This document shows positions 1-9,665 of a stretch of 64,000 bases of DNA, one piece after another. Made by a program: the position numbers and the translations under genes. The DNA lies in NCBI GenBank assembly GCA_036389485.1, contig DASVPR010000050.1:62001-126000 (forward strand), in the 5' to 3' direction. Numbering within the stretch: the first letter of the stretch is position 1; each line of letters starts with the position of its first letter. The stretch is from CADCVT01 sp036389485 (GTDB lineage Bacteria; Actinomycetota; Thermoleophilia; Solirubrobacterales; Solirubrobacteraceae). Below the pieces are notes generated by a model. That model saw only the letters and a list, made by a program, of their open reading frames with translations, was not told the DNA's origin and made no database searches.

Positions 1-1078
1 GCACGCCCGCGAACGTGAACGGCCGGTTCGAGCGGCGCGGCCCGACCCACGCCGGCGGGTACTTGCGCAGCGTCTCGTCGACGACCATCTCGAGGTAGGG
101 GAGCGCGGTGCCGCCGACGTGCTCGGGCGCGATCGCGTCGACGCCGTCGAGCTCGTGCTCGAGCCGCTCGCGCACCTCCGGGTTGCGGCTGAGCTCGTAG
201 AACAGGAAAGCGACGGTCGAGGTCGTCGTGTCGTGGCCGGCGAACAGCAGGGTCATGACCTCGTCGCGGACGTGGTCGTCGTCCAGCCGCGCGCGGTCCT
301 CGTCGCGGGCGTCGAGGAGGAGCGAGAGGAGGTCGTCGCCGCGCTCGCCGGTCCTCCTTCGCCGCGCGATCTCGCCGAGGATGAGCCGGTCGAGCCGCGC
401 GCGCGCCTGCTGCATCCGGCGGAAGGGCGACCCGGGGCCGCGCGCGACCTGCAGGAAGTAGTCGCGGCTGTAGTAGGAGAGCGCGTCCTCGAAGGCCTTG
501 GCGGCGTCGAAGTCGCGGGCGGCGCGGTCGGGGTCGAGGCCGAAGAGCGCGCGCATCGCGATGCGCAGGGCGAGCCGGCGGGTCCAGTGGTAGAGGTCGA
601 GGCGCGCGCCGGGCGTGATCGCGTCCACCGCACGCGCCGCCTCCTCCACGATCGTCTCGGTCGCCTTCGCGATCCGCTCGCGGTGGAAGACGGGGAGCAT
701 CGCCTTGCGCGAGCGGCGGTGGAACTCGCCGTCGATCGTGAGCAGCCCGTCGCCGAGCAGCGGGATGAGGTCGCCCATGTGGCCGTCGCGCCAGCGGAAG
801 TTGTCGGCGTGGGAGACGGTCACGTAGTGGTTGGCCTCCGGCCCGAGCATGAAGACCACGCGCCCGTGGAAGATCCGCAGCGTGAAGACCGGGCCGTAGC
901 GCTCGTACGCGTCCAGCAGCAGCGGCAGGGGATGCTCGGCGAAGCGCTTCGTGCGGGCGAGGCTCGGCTTCGTGTCGCCGGGCGGGAAGGGGACGTCGGC
1001 GCTCAGCTCGACCCGCAGGTCGTCGACGAGCCGCCGCAGCGGGTTGGTCGAGACCGGAGGGGGCGGAGCCAGCGACAT
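1..1078 (-). CDS. Cytochrome P450, C-terminus beyond the left edge
   Basis: Haem monooxygenase that would oxidise an unidentified hydrophobic substrate using electrons from a ferredoxin or reductase not seen here. The frame is open from an ATG at 1078 to the window edge, giving 359 residues. The I-helix oxygen-activation motif A-G-H-D-T-T lies at residues 280-285 and the K-helix ExxR (E335-T-L-R338) follows. A helix-C-like F-H-R-R-S-R segment lies near residue 119. There is no signal or membrane anchor, so it is probably cytosolic. The Cys haem-ligand loop lies outside the window, so catalytic integrity cannot be judged. The family is certain; the CYP subfamily is not. Confidence 0.93.
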   Translation of the reverse strand, partial: MSLAPPPPVSTNPLRRLVDDLRVELSADVPFPPGDTKPSLARTKRFAEHPLPLLLDAYERYGPVFTLRIFHGRVVFMLGPEANHYVTVSHADNFRWRDGHMGDLIPLLGDGLLTIDGEFHRRSRKAMLPVFHRERIAKATETIVEEAARAVDAITPGARLDLYHWTRRLALRIAMRALFGLDPDRAARDFDAAKAFEDALSYYSRDYFLQVARGPGSPFRRMQQARARLDRLILGEIARRRRTGERGDDLLSLLLDARDEDRARLDDDHVRDEVMTLLFAGHDTTTSTVAFLFYELSRNPEVRERLEHELDGVDAIAPEHVGGTALPYLEMVVDETLRKYPPAWVGPRRSNRPFTFAGV

Positions 1079-1157
1079 CGCGGCGCCAAGCGTAATGGCT
1101 GGCTGGCCGCCCAGCCAACGTCACGCCTCTACGGCCCTCGCGCGCGGAGGCGGTGGC

Positions 1158-2048
1158 CTACGGCAACTCCGCGCCGGGGTCCTTCGGGGGGCGGGCGAGG
1201 GCCGGGAGGCGGGTGACCTTCTCGCATCCGGAGCCGGCGACGAGGAGGTCGACCGTGTCGGCGATGACGCGGTCGCGGCCGTCGCCGCAGTCGACGCGAT
1301 CCGGCTCGCCGTCACGGACGCGCAGGACGTCGTCGCCGTTGCCGCCGTGGACGAAGTCGGCCGTCGTGCCGTCCGCGGCCTCCTCAGGCCCGACGTCGCC
1401 CCACGCGAGCGCCCAGATGACGTCGTCGCCGTCGCCGCCGAACGCCTCGTCGGCGCCGAGGTTCGTGAAGATGCGGTCGTCGCCGGTGCCGCCGGTCAGC
1501 GTGTCGCGACCCGCGCCGCCGGCGACGTCGTCACGCCCGTCGCCCCCGTCGAGGACGTCGTCGCCGTCGCCGCCGCTCAGGCGATCCTCGCCGGGGAGTG
1601 CGCCCGGCCCGGGCGACCCGTCAAGCGTCGCATCGCCGCCGTCGATCTGGTCCGCGCCCGCGTTGCCGAGCAGGACGTCGTCCGCCGGCCCACCGTCGAC
1701 CACGTCGTCGCCCTCGCCGCCGGTCACCCAGTCGTCGCCCGCACCGCCGTTCAGTCCGAGGTCACTCCCGCCGCCGCCCCAGATCCGGTCCCGTCCGTCG
1801 TCCCCGTTGAGCGTGTCGCGGCCGTCGCCGCCGCTCAGCCGATCGGCGTCCGGTCCGCCGTCGACGACGTCGTCGCCGGCGAGGGATCGAACGACGTCCC
1901 GCCCGGCCCGCGCGTCGATGACGTCCACGTCGGGAGTGCCCGTCAGGCGGTCGCGTCCATCGGTCCCGGTGACCACGGCAGCCGCCGCCGCACCCGCGCA
2001 GACGAGGGCGAGGAGGAGGCCGGAGGAAAGGGACCGGAGGCGCGGCAT
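1158..2048 (-). CDS. Secreted RTX (hemolysin-type Ca-binding repeat) protein
   Basis: Exported protein made mostly of glycine- and aspartate-rich nonapeptides of the GGxGxDxUx type (for example GGDGRDTLNGDDGRDRI and GGAGDDWVTGGEGDDV). These normally fold into a calcium-binding parallel beta-roll outside the cell. I start at the ATG at 2048 because it opens directly into a signal peptide (MPRLRSLSSGLLLALVCAGA). A GTG at 2090 would add 14 residues ahead of it. No enzymatic domain is visible; the C-terminus has a Cys pair (VDCGDGRD, GSGCEKV). No type I secretion genes are nearby and the Sec-type signal suggests the general route. A second RTX protein lies at 44378-46108. The physiological role is unknown. 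Confidence 0.82.
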   Translation of the reverse strand: MPRLRSLSSGLLLALVCAGAAAAAVVTGTDGRDRLTGTPDVDVIDARAGRDVVRSLAGDDVVDGGPDADRLSGGDGRDTLNGDDGRDRIWGGGGSDLGLNGGAGDDWVTGGEGDDVVDGGPADDVLLGNAGADQIDGGDATLDGSPGPGALPGEDRLSGGDGDDVLDGGDGRDDVAGGAGRDTLTGGTGDDRIFTNLGADEAFGGDGDDVIWALAWGDVGPEEAADGTTADFVHGGNGDDVLRVRDGEPDRVDCGDGRDRVIADTVDLLVAGSGCEKVTRLPALARPPKDPGAELP

Positions 2049-2104
2049 CGGCGGACGAAGAACACCAGCGTAGGCCCGGGAGTTGCGCACGTCACGCCGC
2101 GTCG

Positions 2105-2131
2105 TTGAAGCCCACCCGGGAGCGCTATCCT
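2105..2131 (+). promoter_or_regulatory. Probable tRNA-Asp promoter
   Basis: TTGAAG at 2105-2110 and TATCCT at 2126-2131 resemble -35 and -10 boxes. The 15-nt spacer is slightly short. The -10 sits 14 nt before the mature tRNA 5' end. This is inferred from sequence only. Confidence 0.4.
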
Positions 2132-2145
2132 CGTCCTCCCCGCAA

Positions 2146-2221
<76 letters not shown>

Positions 2222-2224
<3 letters not shown>

Positions 2225-2259
2225 GAAGCCCCCGCGCCGTCGGGGTTGCGTCCTTCAGG
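2222..2259 (+). terminator. Stem-loop after tRNA-Asp
   Basis: CCTGAAG (2222-2228) pairs with CTTCAGG (2253-2259), and an inner CCCCG/CGGGG stem lies at 2230-2234 and 2241-2245. It would form a strong hairpin 3 nt after the tRNA. There is no T-run, so it may be a terminator or processing structure. Confidence 0.4.
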
Positions 2260-2335
2260 GCCGTAGCGTCAGGCGGCGTCGCCCGCAACGTCTTCCGTGC
2301 CGCTGGTGCCCTTGGTGGCCCGAACCGGCGGTGGG

Positions 2336-2689
2336 TCAGCGTCGCAGCTGGGCGACGTTGGCATCGTCGCCGGGCGGTTCCAAGTCCTCGAGCCACGCAA
2401 CCAGGAGAGGCCACAGCCCGGACTCGCCTCGCTGGTAGTACTCCCGCCGCTGGCCCTCGTCGGATTCGATTGCCTCGACTAGGCCGGCACCGTGGAGTCG
2501 CTTCAGCCACCTGGACGCGAAGTTCACCTGAACGCCGGGGACGAGCTTCGGCATGCCGGACGCAAACACCTTGTCCTCCGTCGCGATCGCGAGCAGGATC
2601 TCGAAGATGTACTCGCTCTTGAAGAGCGCGTCCGAGGTCGCGCGAACCCGCTCCGCAAGCTTTCCGTCCAATGGAAGTTCTATCTTCAT
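2336..2689 (-). CDS. Small winged-helix regulator on the island
   Basis: A 117-residue protein (MKIELPLDGKLAERVRATSD...) with a predicted winged-helix layout: helical segments at residues 21-35, an S-R-W-L-K-R-L-H-G-A-G-L-V recognition helix and turn near residues 56-68, then a short wing (ESDEGQRREYYQR). This resembles ArsR/MarR-type dissociating repressors, but no specific family is recognised. I start at the ATG at 2689; an in-frame TTG at 2725 is possible. GC is lower than in neighbouring chromosomal genes, in keeping with acquisition. It lies divergent to the two plus-strand island genes and may control them (inference). Confidence 0.62.
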   Translation of the reverse strand: MKIELPLDGKLAERVRATSDALFKSEYIFEILLAIATEDKVFASGMPKLVPGVQVNFASRWLKRLHGAGLVEAIESDEGQRREYYQRGESGLWPLLVAWLEDLEPPGDDANVAQLRR

Positions 2690-2999
2690 AAACCGTGAAG
2701 GCGCAGTCACGAACGAGTACGTCAACTTCTTCTCTATGTCTGGAGACTCTACTCTTCATACAGCGCGAAGAGCGAACCGACGTAGCCTCGTCCGCTTACC
2801 ACCAGGATCGGACGGAACCCGGACCGCGCGTATTATCCTTGCCTGCCGGGGTTGACGAGCGTGGGAAATCTGAGCATTCTGCGCGTTTGGCCCAAGTTCA
2901 TCATCCTCCGGGGCACTGGCCCTGGCGCTCCTTATGCCCCGACGACGCCGACGATCCTTCATGGTCCGCACCCCACGCCCCCATCGTAGGAAGGTCCGC
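2690..2999. other. Island intergenic region, low GC, divergent promoter space
   Basis: About 310 bp between the divergent wHTH gene and the small gene at 3000. GC is visibly reduced, especially 2690-2860, and I see no convincing coding sequence. The only clear signal is an AGGAAGG Shine-Dalgarno sequence at its right end, serving the ATG at 3000. A promoter for each flanking gene is expected, but no strong -35/-10 pair can be named. Confidence 0.4.
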
Positions 3000-3239
3000 A
3001 TGAGTGGACGCGACTACTTCGACGCGCGGGCTCGCGAGCTCAAGATCGATGGTCTCGACCCGTCGCAGGTAGCCGCCCTGGGTCCCCTGAAGCTCAAGGT
3101 CGGCGCGGCGGAGTCTCGGGTCGGCGGCAAGATCACGCGGGACCTCAAGCGGCTGTCGCCTGAGGAGGCGGCGGAGCACCGCCGCAAGGCGGACGAGCTT
3201 CTCTCGAAGCCGCCTCGGCACTTCCCTGCTGAGGACTAG
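3000..3239 (+). CDS. 79-residue island protein of unknown function
   Basis: Begins MSGRDYFDARARELKIDG at an ATG 4 nt after a strong AGGAAGG ribosome-binding site. That site decides this start over an upstream in-frame ATG at 2934, which would add an arginine-rich tail. The product is short and charged, with a predicted helix (LSPEEAAEHRRKADELL) near the C-terminus, no signal, no membrane segment and no Cys. I do not recognise the family. It precedes the coiled-coil gene at 3329 on the same strand and the two may be co-transcribed. Confidence 0.6.
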   Translation: MSGRDYFDARARELKIDGLDPSQVAALGPLKLKVGAAESRVGGKITRDLKRLSPEEAAEHRRKADELLSKPPRHFPAED

Positions 3240-3328
3240 CGGGAAGCACTTTGCGGGTGGCGGCCTGCCACCTGAACGTTGATGGTTCGTTGCGTAATCC
3301 TGCCTGTGTCTGGCAGGATGCCGCGGCT

Positions 3329-4081
3329 ATGTCGTCGAGCGGTGTCACGGGCCCTTGGGACCACCTCACCCCAGAGAACGAGGCTCGGCTCGCGACCATC
3401 CTCAAGGAGCAGGTCACCGAGGTCTTCAAGCTCATCCGGGTTATCGAGCACGAGACCGGCTACACCTGCGAGATTGGGCGCAACAACCTCAACGACGCAC
3501 TGTCACATATGGGAACGCTGGCGTTGCGCGACGGCCTGGACGCGGTCGGGCAGGCCAGCCAGCTCTCGAAGATCGAGGAGCACATTCGCCGTGCGGTCAT
3601 TGAGCACCCAGAGGAGGTCGTCCGGGATCGCCTCGGCAAGATCCGCGACCGGTGGCTCGACTACGAGCGCGAGTGCTACCCGTACCGCGAGACGGGGACC
3701 CTCAGCGGCGCGCCGCGTCACGACGAGCTCGAAGAGCTGCGGGCCAGGATCGCGAAGCACCTGGAGACCGCGAGGAGCCAGAAGCCGGACGAGGCTACGT
3801 GGGAGGAGTCGCTCGATGCGGCTGCGGCCGCTACTCAGGCCGCGCACCTTGCGGTGGAGTTGGCGGACAAGCTCGAGCAGTCCATCGGCATCGCACAGAA
3901 CCTGCGGCGCCAAGAGGAGCTGGACCGGAAGTCGAGGCGGCGATGGCGGATCGGGCTCGTGCTCGCCGTCTTGCTCGCCGTCGGCGGCTTCGTCGCCGGC
4001 CGCCTGACAGACGAGGACACGTCGTCGACGAAGACGGTAACCTCACCGGCGAGCACCGCGCCGCGCACGTCGGGCCCCTAG
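3329..4081 (+). CDS. Coiled-coil protein with C-terminal membrane anchor, unknown function
   Basis: A 250-residue protein starting MSSSGVTGPWDHLTPENEARL. Most of it is helical and charged, with likely coiled coil at about residues 20-60 and 125-190. It ends in one transmembrane helix (RWRIGLVLAVLLAVGGFVAGRL, about 200-222) followed by a Thr/Ser-rich tail. This is the layout of a tail-anchored protein with a cytosolic N-terminus. An upstream in-frame TTG near 3251 is possible but has weaker coding character. It is the largest gene on the tRNA-Asp mini-island. No enzymatic motif is seen and I cannot assign a function. Confidence 0.65.
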   Translation: MSSSGVTGPWDHLTPENEARLATILKEQVTEVFKLIRVIEHETGYTCEIGRNNLNDALSHMGTLALRDGLDAVGQASQLSKIEEHIRRAVIEHPEEVVRDRLGKIRDRWLDYERECYPYRETGTLSGAPRHDELEELRARIAKHLETARSQKPDEATWEESLDAAAAATQAAHLAVELADKLEQSIGIAQNLRRQEELDRKSRRRWRIGLVLAVLLAVGGFVAGRLTDEDTSSTKTVTSPASTAPRTSGP

Positions 4082-4123
4082 CGGCGTGGCTCCCGCGCGG
4101 GGAGCGGCGGGCGGGCTCAGCGA

Positions 4124-4312
4124 TCAGTGCCGAGCGGTGTCCGTGATGCGGATCTCACGCGTCTGGCAATCCCCGCCGCCCCCGGCCGCGGTCGGCTCGC
4201 CGCCCTCGCCGATCAGGCCGCGCAGGCGGTCGCGCTCGTCGTCGCCGCGGCTCATCACGTCGGTGTAGACGCGCACGGTGAAGCGGGCGTCGGTGAGGCC
4301 CATCTGGCGCAT
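4124..4312 (-). pseudogene. C-terminal fragment of a tyrosine recombinase (integrase)
   Basis: The frame reads R-Q-M-G-L-T-D-A-R-F-T-V-R-V-Y-T-D-V-M followed by RGDDERDRLRGLI. This matches the end of phage-type integrases, where an (L/M)G(H)xDxxxTxxxY segment carries the nucleophilic tyrosine. Only the last ~60 codons survive. The reading frame runs upstream straight into the tRNA-derived repeat at 4324-4360, with no room for the core-binding domain or the catalytic Arg and His. It is therefore a truncated relic of the enzyme that probably inserted the island, in the expected position beside the attachment site. Confidence 0.72.
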
Positions 4313-4323
4313 GCCGCAGTCAC

Positions 4324-4360
4324 GGAGGTCGCGGGTTCGAGTCCCGTCGCTCCCGCTCCT
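4324..4360 (+). repeat. attR-like 37-bp direct repeat
   Basis: Perfect copy of 2188-2224. The bases just before it (gtcac at 4319-4323) also echo the tRNA anticodon arm, with a 3-nt gap relative to the tRNA. Chromosomal sequence resumes after 4360. Confidence 0.88.
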
Positions 4361-4471
4361 CGCTCTGCGCGCACTGCGCCGCCGCTTGCATTCCTCCTCG
4401 CTGCAACGAATCTTGCGAAGTGCAGGGGAATGACGGGTAGCTTGCCGCCCGCGCCGAGTCGCCGGCCGTCC

Positions 4472-4586
4472 GTCGGTCGGTGAACGGGGGAACCGCTGCG
4501 GCAGAACCAGCCGCGGGGGCGAATCGCCGCACGTGCGGTGTAGCGCGACAAGCGCGAGCCCGTCAGCTCACCTCGTAGGCGCGACA
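4472..4586 (+). promoter_or_regulatory. c-di-AMP riboswitch (ydaO/yuaA type)
   Basis: The region has the conserved blocks of this class in order: gaacgggggaacc at 4482-4494, gggggcgaatcg at 4515-4526, and the diagnostic gtcagctcacctcgtaggc at 4562-4580. It ends about 4 nt before the ATG of a peptidoglycan-hydrolase gene, the standard target in actinobacteria. Binding of c-di-AMP to this class normally turns expression off. Because the aptamer 3' strand reaches the start codon, ligand folding could directly limit ribosome access (inference). No separate terminator is seen between aptamer and gene. Confidence 0.87.
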
Positions 4587-4590
4587 ACCG

Positions 4591-5490
4591 ATGCGTCTCC
4601 GACTTCGACATCCACGGATGGTGCTCGCGCTGTGCGCGGCGCTGCTGCTGGTGCCCGCCGCTCCCGCGAACGCGGAGCGGACGGTCAAGCGCGGCAACCA
4701 CGGCGCGGCGGTGAAGAAGCTCCAGCGCCTGCTGCACATCACCGTCGACGGCGCGTTCGGGAAGGGGACCAAGCGCGCGGTCGTCCGCTTCCAGCGCACG
4801 CACAATCTGCACGCCGACGGGGTCGTCGGCCCCGCGACGTGGCGGATGCTCAAGCGCGTGCAGCGCCTCCACGCGCGGGGCGGCGGTGGCGGGTCGGCGC
4901 GCGTGACGAGCCGCGGCTCGAGCGTCCGTCTGCTGCAGCAGAAGCTCGGCATCGCGGCGGACGGCGTCTTCGGCCCCGCGACGCAGCGCGCGGTCAAGCG
5001 CTTCCAGCGCCGCCACGGCCTCACCGCGGACGGGATCGTCGGCCCCGCGACGTGGTCGGCGCTCGGCGTCGGCGGCGGCCACCCGGTGCTGAAGCGGGGG
5101 CGGCTCCACGGCGGCGGCGGCGGTTCGAGCGGCGTCCCGATCCGCGTCCTACGCGCGATCCGCGCCGCGAACCGCATCGCCAGCGCGCCCTACCGCTACG
5201 GCGGCGGCCATCGGTCCTTCCACGACAGCGGGTACGACTGCAGCGGCTCGATCTCCTATGTCCTCCACGCGGCGAGCGCCCTGCGCAGCCCACGCGACTC
5301 CGGCGGGTTCATGAGCTACGGCTCGCCAGGTCCCGGCCGGTGGATCACCGTGTACGCCAACCGCGGCCACGCGTTCATGGTCATCCGCGGCCGGCGCTAC
5401 GACACGTCCGCCCTCGCCGGCGGGTCGCGTTGGACGAGCCAGATGCGCTCGACGGCGGGCTACACCGTCCGGCACCCGCCGGGTCTCTAG
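4591..5490 (+). CDS. Secreted peptidoglycan hydrolase: two PG-binding domains plus NlpC/P60-like domain
   Basis: A 299-residue exported protein likely to cut or remodel peptidoglycan. A signal peptide (residues 1-28) is followed by two PG_binding_1 repeats (about 33-90 and 105-160, each with G-P-A-T-W), a Gly-rich linker, and an NlpC/P60-like domain with D-C-S-G-S around Cys217 and a downstream His260 as the expected catalytic pair. The C-terminal domain is somewhat atypical, with no obvious third polar residue. The gene sits immediately behind a c-di-AMP riboswitch, tying wall hydrolysis to that second messenger. Its TAG shares a CTAG with the convergent subtilase gene. Confidence 0.86.
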   Translation: MRLRLRHPRMVLALCAALLLVPAAPANAERTVKRGNHGAAVKKLQRLLHITVDGAFGKGTKRAVVRFQRTHNLHADGVVGPATWRMLKRVQRLHARGGGGGSARVTSRGSSVRLLQQKLGIAADGVFGPATQRAVKRFQRRHGLTADGIVGPATWSALGVGGGHPVLKRGRLHGGGGGSSGVPIRVLRAIRAANRIASAPYRYGGGHRSFHDSGYDCSGSISYVLHAASALRSPRDSGGFMSYGSPGPGRWITVYANRGHAFMVIRGRRYDTSALAGGSRWTSQMRSTAGYTVRHPPGL

Positions 5491-6854
5491 CGGACCCTCA
5501 CCCGGAAGAGCCGCGACCGCGAGCCCGCGCGGACGACGACGCGGAGGGACGCGCCGGAGGAGCGGCGCGCGCCGAGGCGGAAGGCGCGCCGGGCGCGGAG
5601 GCGAACGGTGACGGAGCGGTGCGGCGCGACCGTGAAGCGCCGGAGCTGGCCGAGCGCGTGGAGCGTCCCGGTGCAGGTATTCACTCGCGACCCGCAGTGC
5701 AGCCGGACCCGGACGCCGCCACGGGAGGCGCGGGCGCGGGGGGAGACGATCGCAAGGGGGGAAGGGAGGACGGGCGACGAGGAGGAGGCGGTCGCGCTCA
5801 CGGGTGCGGCGACCGCGGACGGCGAGACGGGCGCTACCACGGCGTCCGGCGGCTGCTCGCCGCGCAACGCCGCGAACGCGCGCAGCGCGCCGATCGCGTT
5901 GAGCCGCGCGCCCGTGACCGTGCGGCCCGACCACGACCCCAGGCGGTCCGCGCCGGCGAGGATCGCCGCCCGCACCTCCTCCACCGACGCATCCGGCCGC
6001 CACGACCACAGCAGCGCCGCGGTCCCCGCGACGAGCGGCGCCGCGAACGAGCTGCCGGTCATCGCCGCGACCCCTCCGCCCGGCGCGGTGCTCACCAAGG
6101 CAACACCGGGCGCGGCGAGGTGCACCGAGCGCGCGCCCCAGTTCGCGCCCTCCGCGGGAGCGCCGGCGTCGTCGGCCGCCACGCACAGCAGGTTCGGCGC
6201 CGCAACGGCGCACGGCCACGACGGCGCGGCGTCGACGTCCCGCCCGCCGTTCCCGGCCGACACGACGAACAGCCGGTCCGGGTGCGACGTGACCACCGAA
6301 GCGACCTCCTCCGAGGCCACGGGCGACTCCAGAGACAAATTGACGATCCGCGCCCGCTCCGCCGCGTAGGCCATCCCGCTCGCGAGGTCGTGCAGCGTCC
6401 CGCGCCCGCCCTCCCGGTACACGTCGACCGGCAGGATCGTGCACGACCAGCACACGCCCGCCGAGGCGATCCCGTTCCCACCGCGCGCGGCGACCAGCCC
6501 CGCGACGTGCGTGCCGTGCCCGCTCGGGTCGGCGACGTCGCCGCTGTCGCGCCCGAAGCTCCAGCCCGCGAGGTCGTCGACCAGGCCGTCGCCGTCGTCG
6601 TCCGCGCCGTTGGCCTGCTCGCCCGCGTTGCGCCACGCGTTCGGCGCGAGGTCGGGATGCGACAGGTCGACGCCGGTGTCGACGACCGCCACGACGACCG
6701 ACGGATCGCCGGTCGTCACGTCCCACGCCTCGGGCACAGCGATCTCCGTGACCCAGGGCTGTCCGAGCTCGGGGTCGTCGGGAAGCGCCGCGGCCGTGGT
6801 CGGAGTCATTCCGGTGGCGATCGCGGCAAGGACCAGCGCGGCCTTGCGTGGCAA
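5487..6854 (-). CDS. Secreted subtilisin-like serine protease (S8)
   Basis: A 455-residue exported protease. The catalytic triad is visible: D59 (VVDTGVD), H112 (SGHGTHVAG) and S268 in TGSSFAAPLVAG, where the usual GTSMA is GSSFA. The oxyanion-hole Asn motif (SAGNGG, about 199-204) is present. The first ~24 residues form a signal peptide and there is little room for a propeptide. A Ser/Pro/Ala linker (about 340-375) leads to a basic beta-rich C-terminal domain. The start is a TTG at 6854, supported by a TAGAAT hexamer ending 6 nt upstream, implying a leaderless message from a promoter shared with the divergent TetR gene. Confidence 0.87.
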   Translation of the reverse strand: MPRKAALVLAAIATGMTPTTAAALPDDPELGQPWVTEIAVPEAWDVTTGDPSVVVAVVDTGVDLSHPDLAPNAWRNAGEQANGADDDGDGLVDDLAGWSFGRDSGDVADPSGHGTHVAGLVAARGGNGIASAGVCWSCTILPVDVYREGGRGTLHDLASGMAYAAERARIVNLSLESPVASEEVASVVTSHPDRLFVVSAGNGGRDVDAAPSWPCAVAAPNLLCVAADDAGAPAEGANWGARSVHLAAPGVALVSTAPGGGVAAMTGSSFAAPLVAGTAALLWSWRPDASVEEVRAAILAGADRLGSWSGRTVTGARLNAIGALRAFAALRGEQPPDAVVAPVSPSAVAAPVSATASSSSPVLPSPLAIVSPRARASRGGVRVRLHCGSRVNTCTGTLHALGQLRRFTVAPHRSVTVRLRARRAFRLGARRSSGASLRVVVRAGSRSRLFRVRVR

Positions 6855-6883
6855 GGCACGATTCTACGTCTAGGCTGCCCGGC
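6855..6883. promoter_or_regulatory. Compact divergent promoter, subtilase / TetR
   Basis: Only 29 bp separate the two start codons. TAGAAT (minus strand, 6866-6861) lies 6 nt before the subtilase TTG. TAGGCT (plus strand, 6871-6876) lies 7 nt before the TetR ATG. Both are at leaderless spacing, and a TetR operator here would control both genes. No clear palindrome is seen. Confidence 0.55.
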
Positions 6884-7463
6884 ATGCCAACCGCGACGAC
6901 CGGTCGCCGGTACGCCGGCCAGGGCGCCGAGGAGCGCCGAGCCGAGCGCCGCCGCCGCCTGCTCGACGCCGCGGTCGAGCTGTTCGGCACGCGCGGCTAC
7001 GCAGCCACGACGATCGAGGCGCTGTACACCGAGGCGAAGCTGGCGCCGCGGCACTTCTACGAGCAGTTCGCCGGGCGCGAGGATCTGCTGCGCGCCGTGT
7101 ACGACGAGACCATCGAGGCGGTCGTCGCCGCGGTGGGCGAGGCGCGCGAGACCGCGCCGCCGGACGTCACCGGCCGCGTCCGCACGATCCTCGCCGCGTT
7201 CGCCGAGGCGATGCTCACCGACCCGCGCCGCGCGCGCATCGCCTACCGCGAGGCGCCCGGGACGAGCCCGTCGCTCGATCGGCACGCGCACGGCGTCGTC
7301 CGGGGGTTCGCCGCGGTCGTCGAGCAGGAGGCGTCCGCCGCCGCGGCGCGCGGGCTGCTGCCGGACCGCGACTACGGCCTGACCGCGATGCTCCTCGTGG
7401 GCGGGACGAACGCGATCCTGCTCGACTGGCTGGCCGACGACGACCGCCCGCCGATCGACGCGG

Positions 7464-8867
<1,404 letters not shown>

Positions 8868-8960
8868 CCGGCCGATCCTCGCGGATCGACGCGACGCGGG
8901 GAAGGGCGAAGCCGCGCGAGTGGGGGCGCCGCGGCGTGGCGGCGCCCCGTGGCGCTTGCG

Positions 8961-9665
8961 CTACAGGCGGCCGTCGACGGCGTGGCGGTCGACCTTGCGG
9001 TGGAACCGCTCGCCGGTCTTCCCGCCTAGGACCGCCGCGAGCAGCATCGTCAGCAGGCCGGCGGCGAGGGCGATGATGCCGCCGGTGGTGACGTCGCCGC
9101 TGTCGACCGGCAGGCGCGGCAGGTCGAGGCGCTCGAGCACGTTGTACTCGTTGCCGCCGATCGCGGCCGCGATGCCGAGGATCACGGCGATCAGGATCGC
9201 CCAGGCGAAGACGCCGACGCCCTGGCGCGCGCCGTCGAAGCGAGCCATCCGCCCGGCGACGTAGCCGCCGCAGAAGTAGGCGATCGCGAGCACGACCAGG
9301 AACGCGATGCCCGCGCCGAGGCCGATCGTGTCGGCGTCGTCGCGCAGCGACCCCGTCCCCTCGGTCAGGGCGAGCGCGGCGCCCGCCGCGGCGAGCAGGC
9401 CGGTCAGGATCGCCCCGAGGCCGGTCGCGGTGAGCCAGCCGAAGAACGCGGAGCCCCAGGCGATGCCTCCGAACTCCTCGCGCTGGCGCTCGCGCACCGC
9501 GGCCATCGTTCCGCGGTCCACTGGACCGCCGTGCTCGTGGCGCTCGTCGTCGTCCAGACGCGGCGGGAGGTCGACGCGATCGCGCTCGTCGTCGACGGTG
9601 GTGGTGGCGCTGCGCGCGCCGGTGGTGGGCGCGACATCGTCGTCGCGGCGAAAGCGTTCGGCCAT
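8961..9665 (-). CDS. Four-TM integral membrane protein, unknown function
   Basis: A 234-residue protein. The first ~65 residues are charged and cytosolic (MAERFRRDDDVAPTTGARS...). About four hydrophobic helices follow (starting near WGSAFFGWLTATGLGAILTGLLAAAGAALAL, then GIAFLVVLAIAYFCGGYVAG, GVFAWAILIAVILGIAAAIG and TTGGIIALAAGLLTMLLAAVLGGKTGERF). The end (GGKTGERFHRKVDRHA) resembles small actinobacterial envelope proteins. AGGAG immediately upstream supports the ATG at 9665 over an earlier in-frame start at 9698. No catalytic residues are visible. Confidence 0.72.
   Translation of the reverse strand: MAERFRRDDDVAPTTGARSATTTVDDERDRVDLPPRLDDDERHEHGGPVDRGTMAAVRERQREEFGGIAWGSAFFGWLTATGLGAILTGLLAAAGAALALTEGTGSLRDDADTIGLGAGIAFLVVLAIAYFCGGYVAGRMARFDGARQGVGVFAWAILIAVILGIAAAIGGNEYNVLERLDLPRLPVDSGDVTTGGIIALAAGLLTMLLAAVLGGKTGERFHRKVDRHAVDGRL

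Noticed and set aside
4533..7382. 949-codon open frame on the plus strand
   Set aside because: It is an extremely Arg/Ala/Pro-rich shadow of the peptidoglycan hydrolase, subtilase and TetR genes, caused by high GC at third positions.
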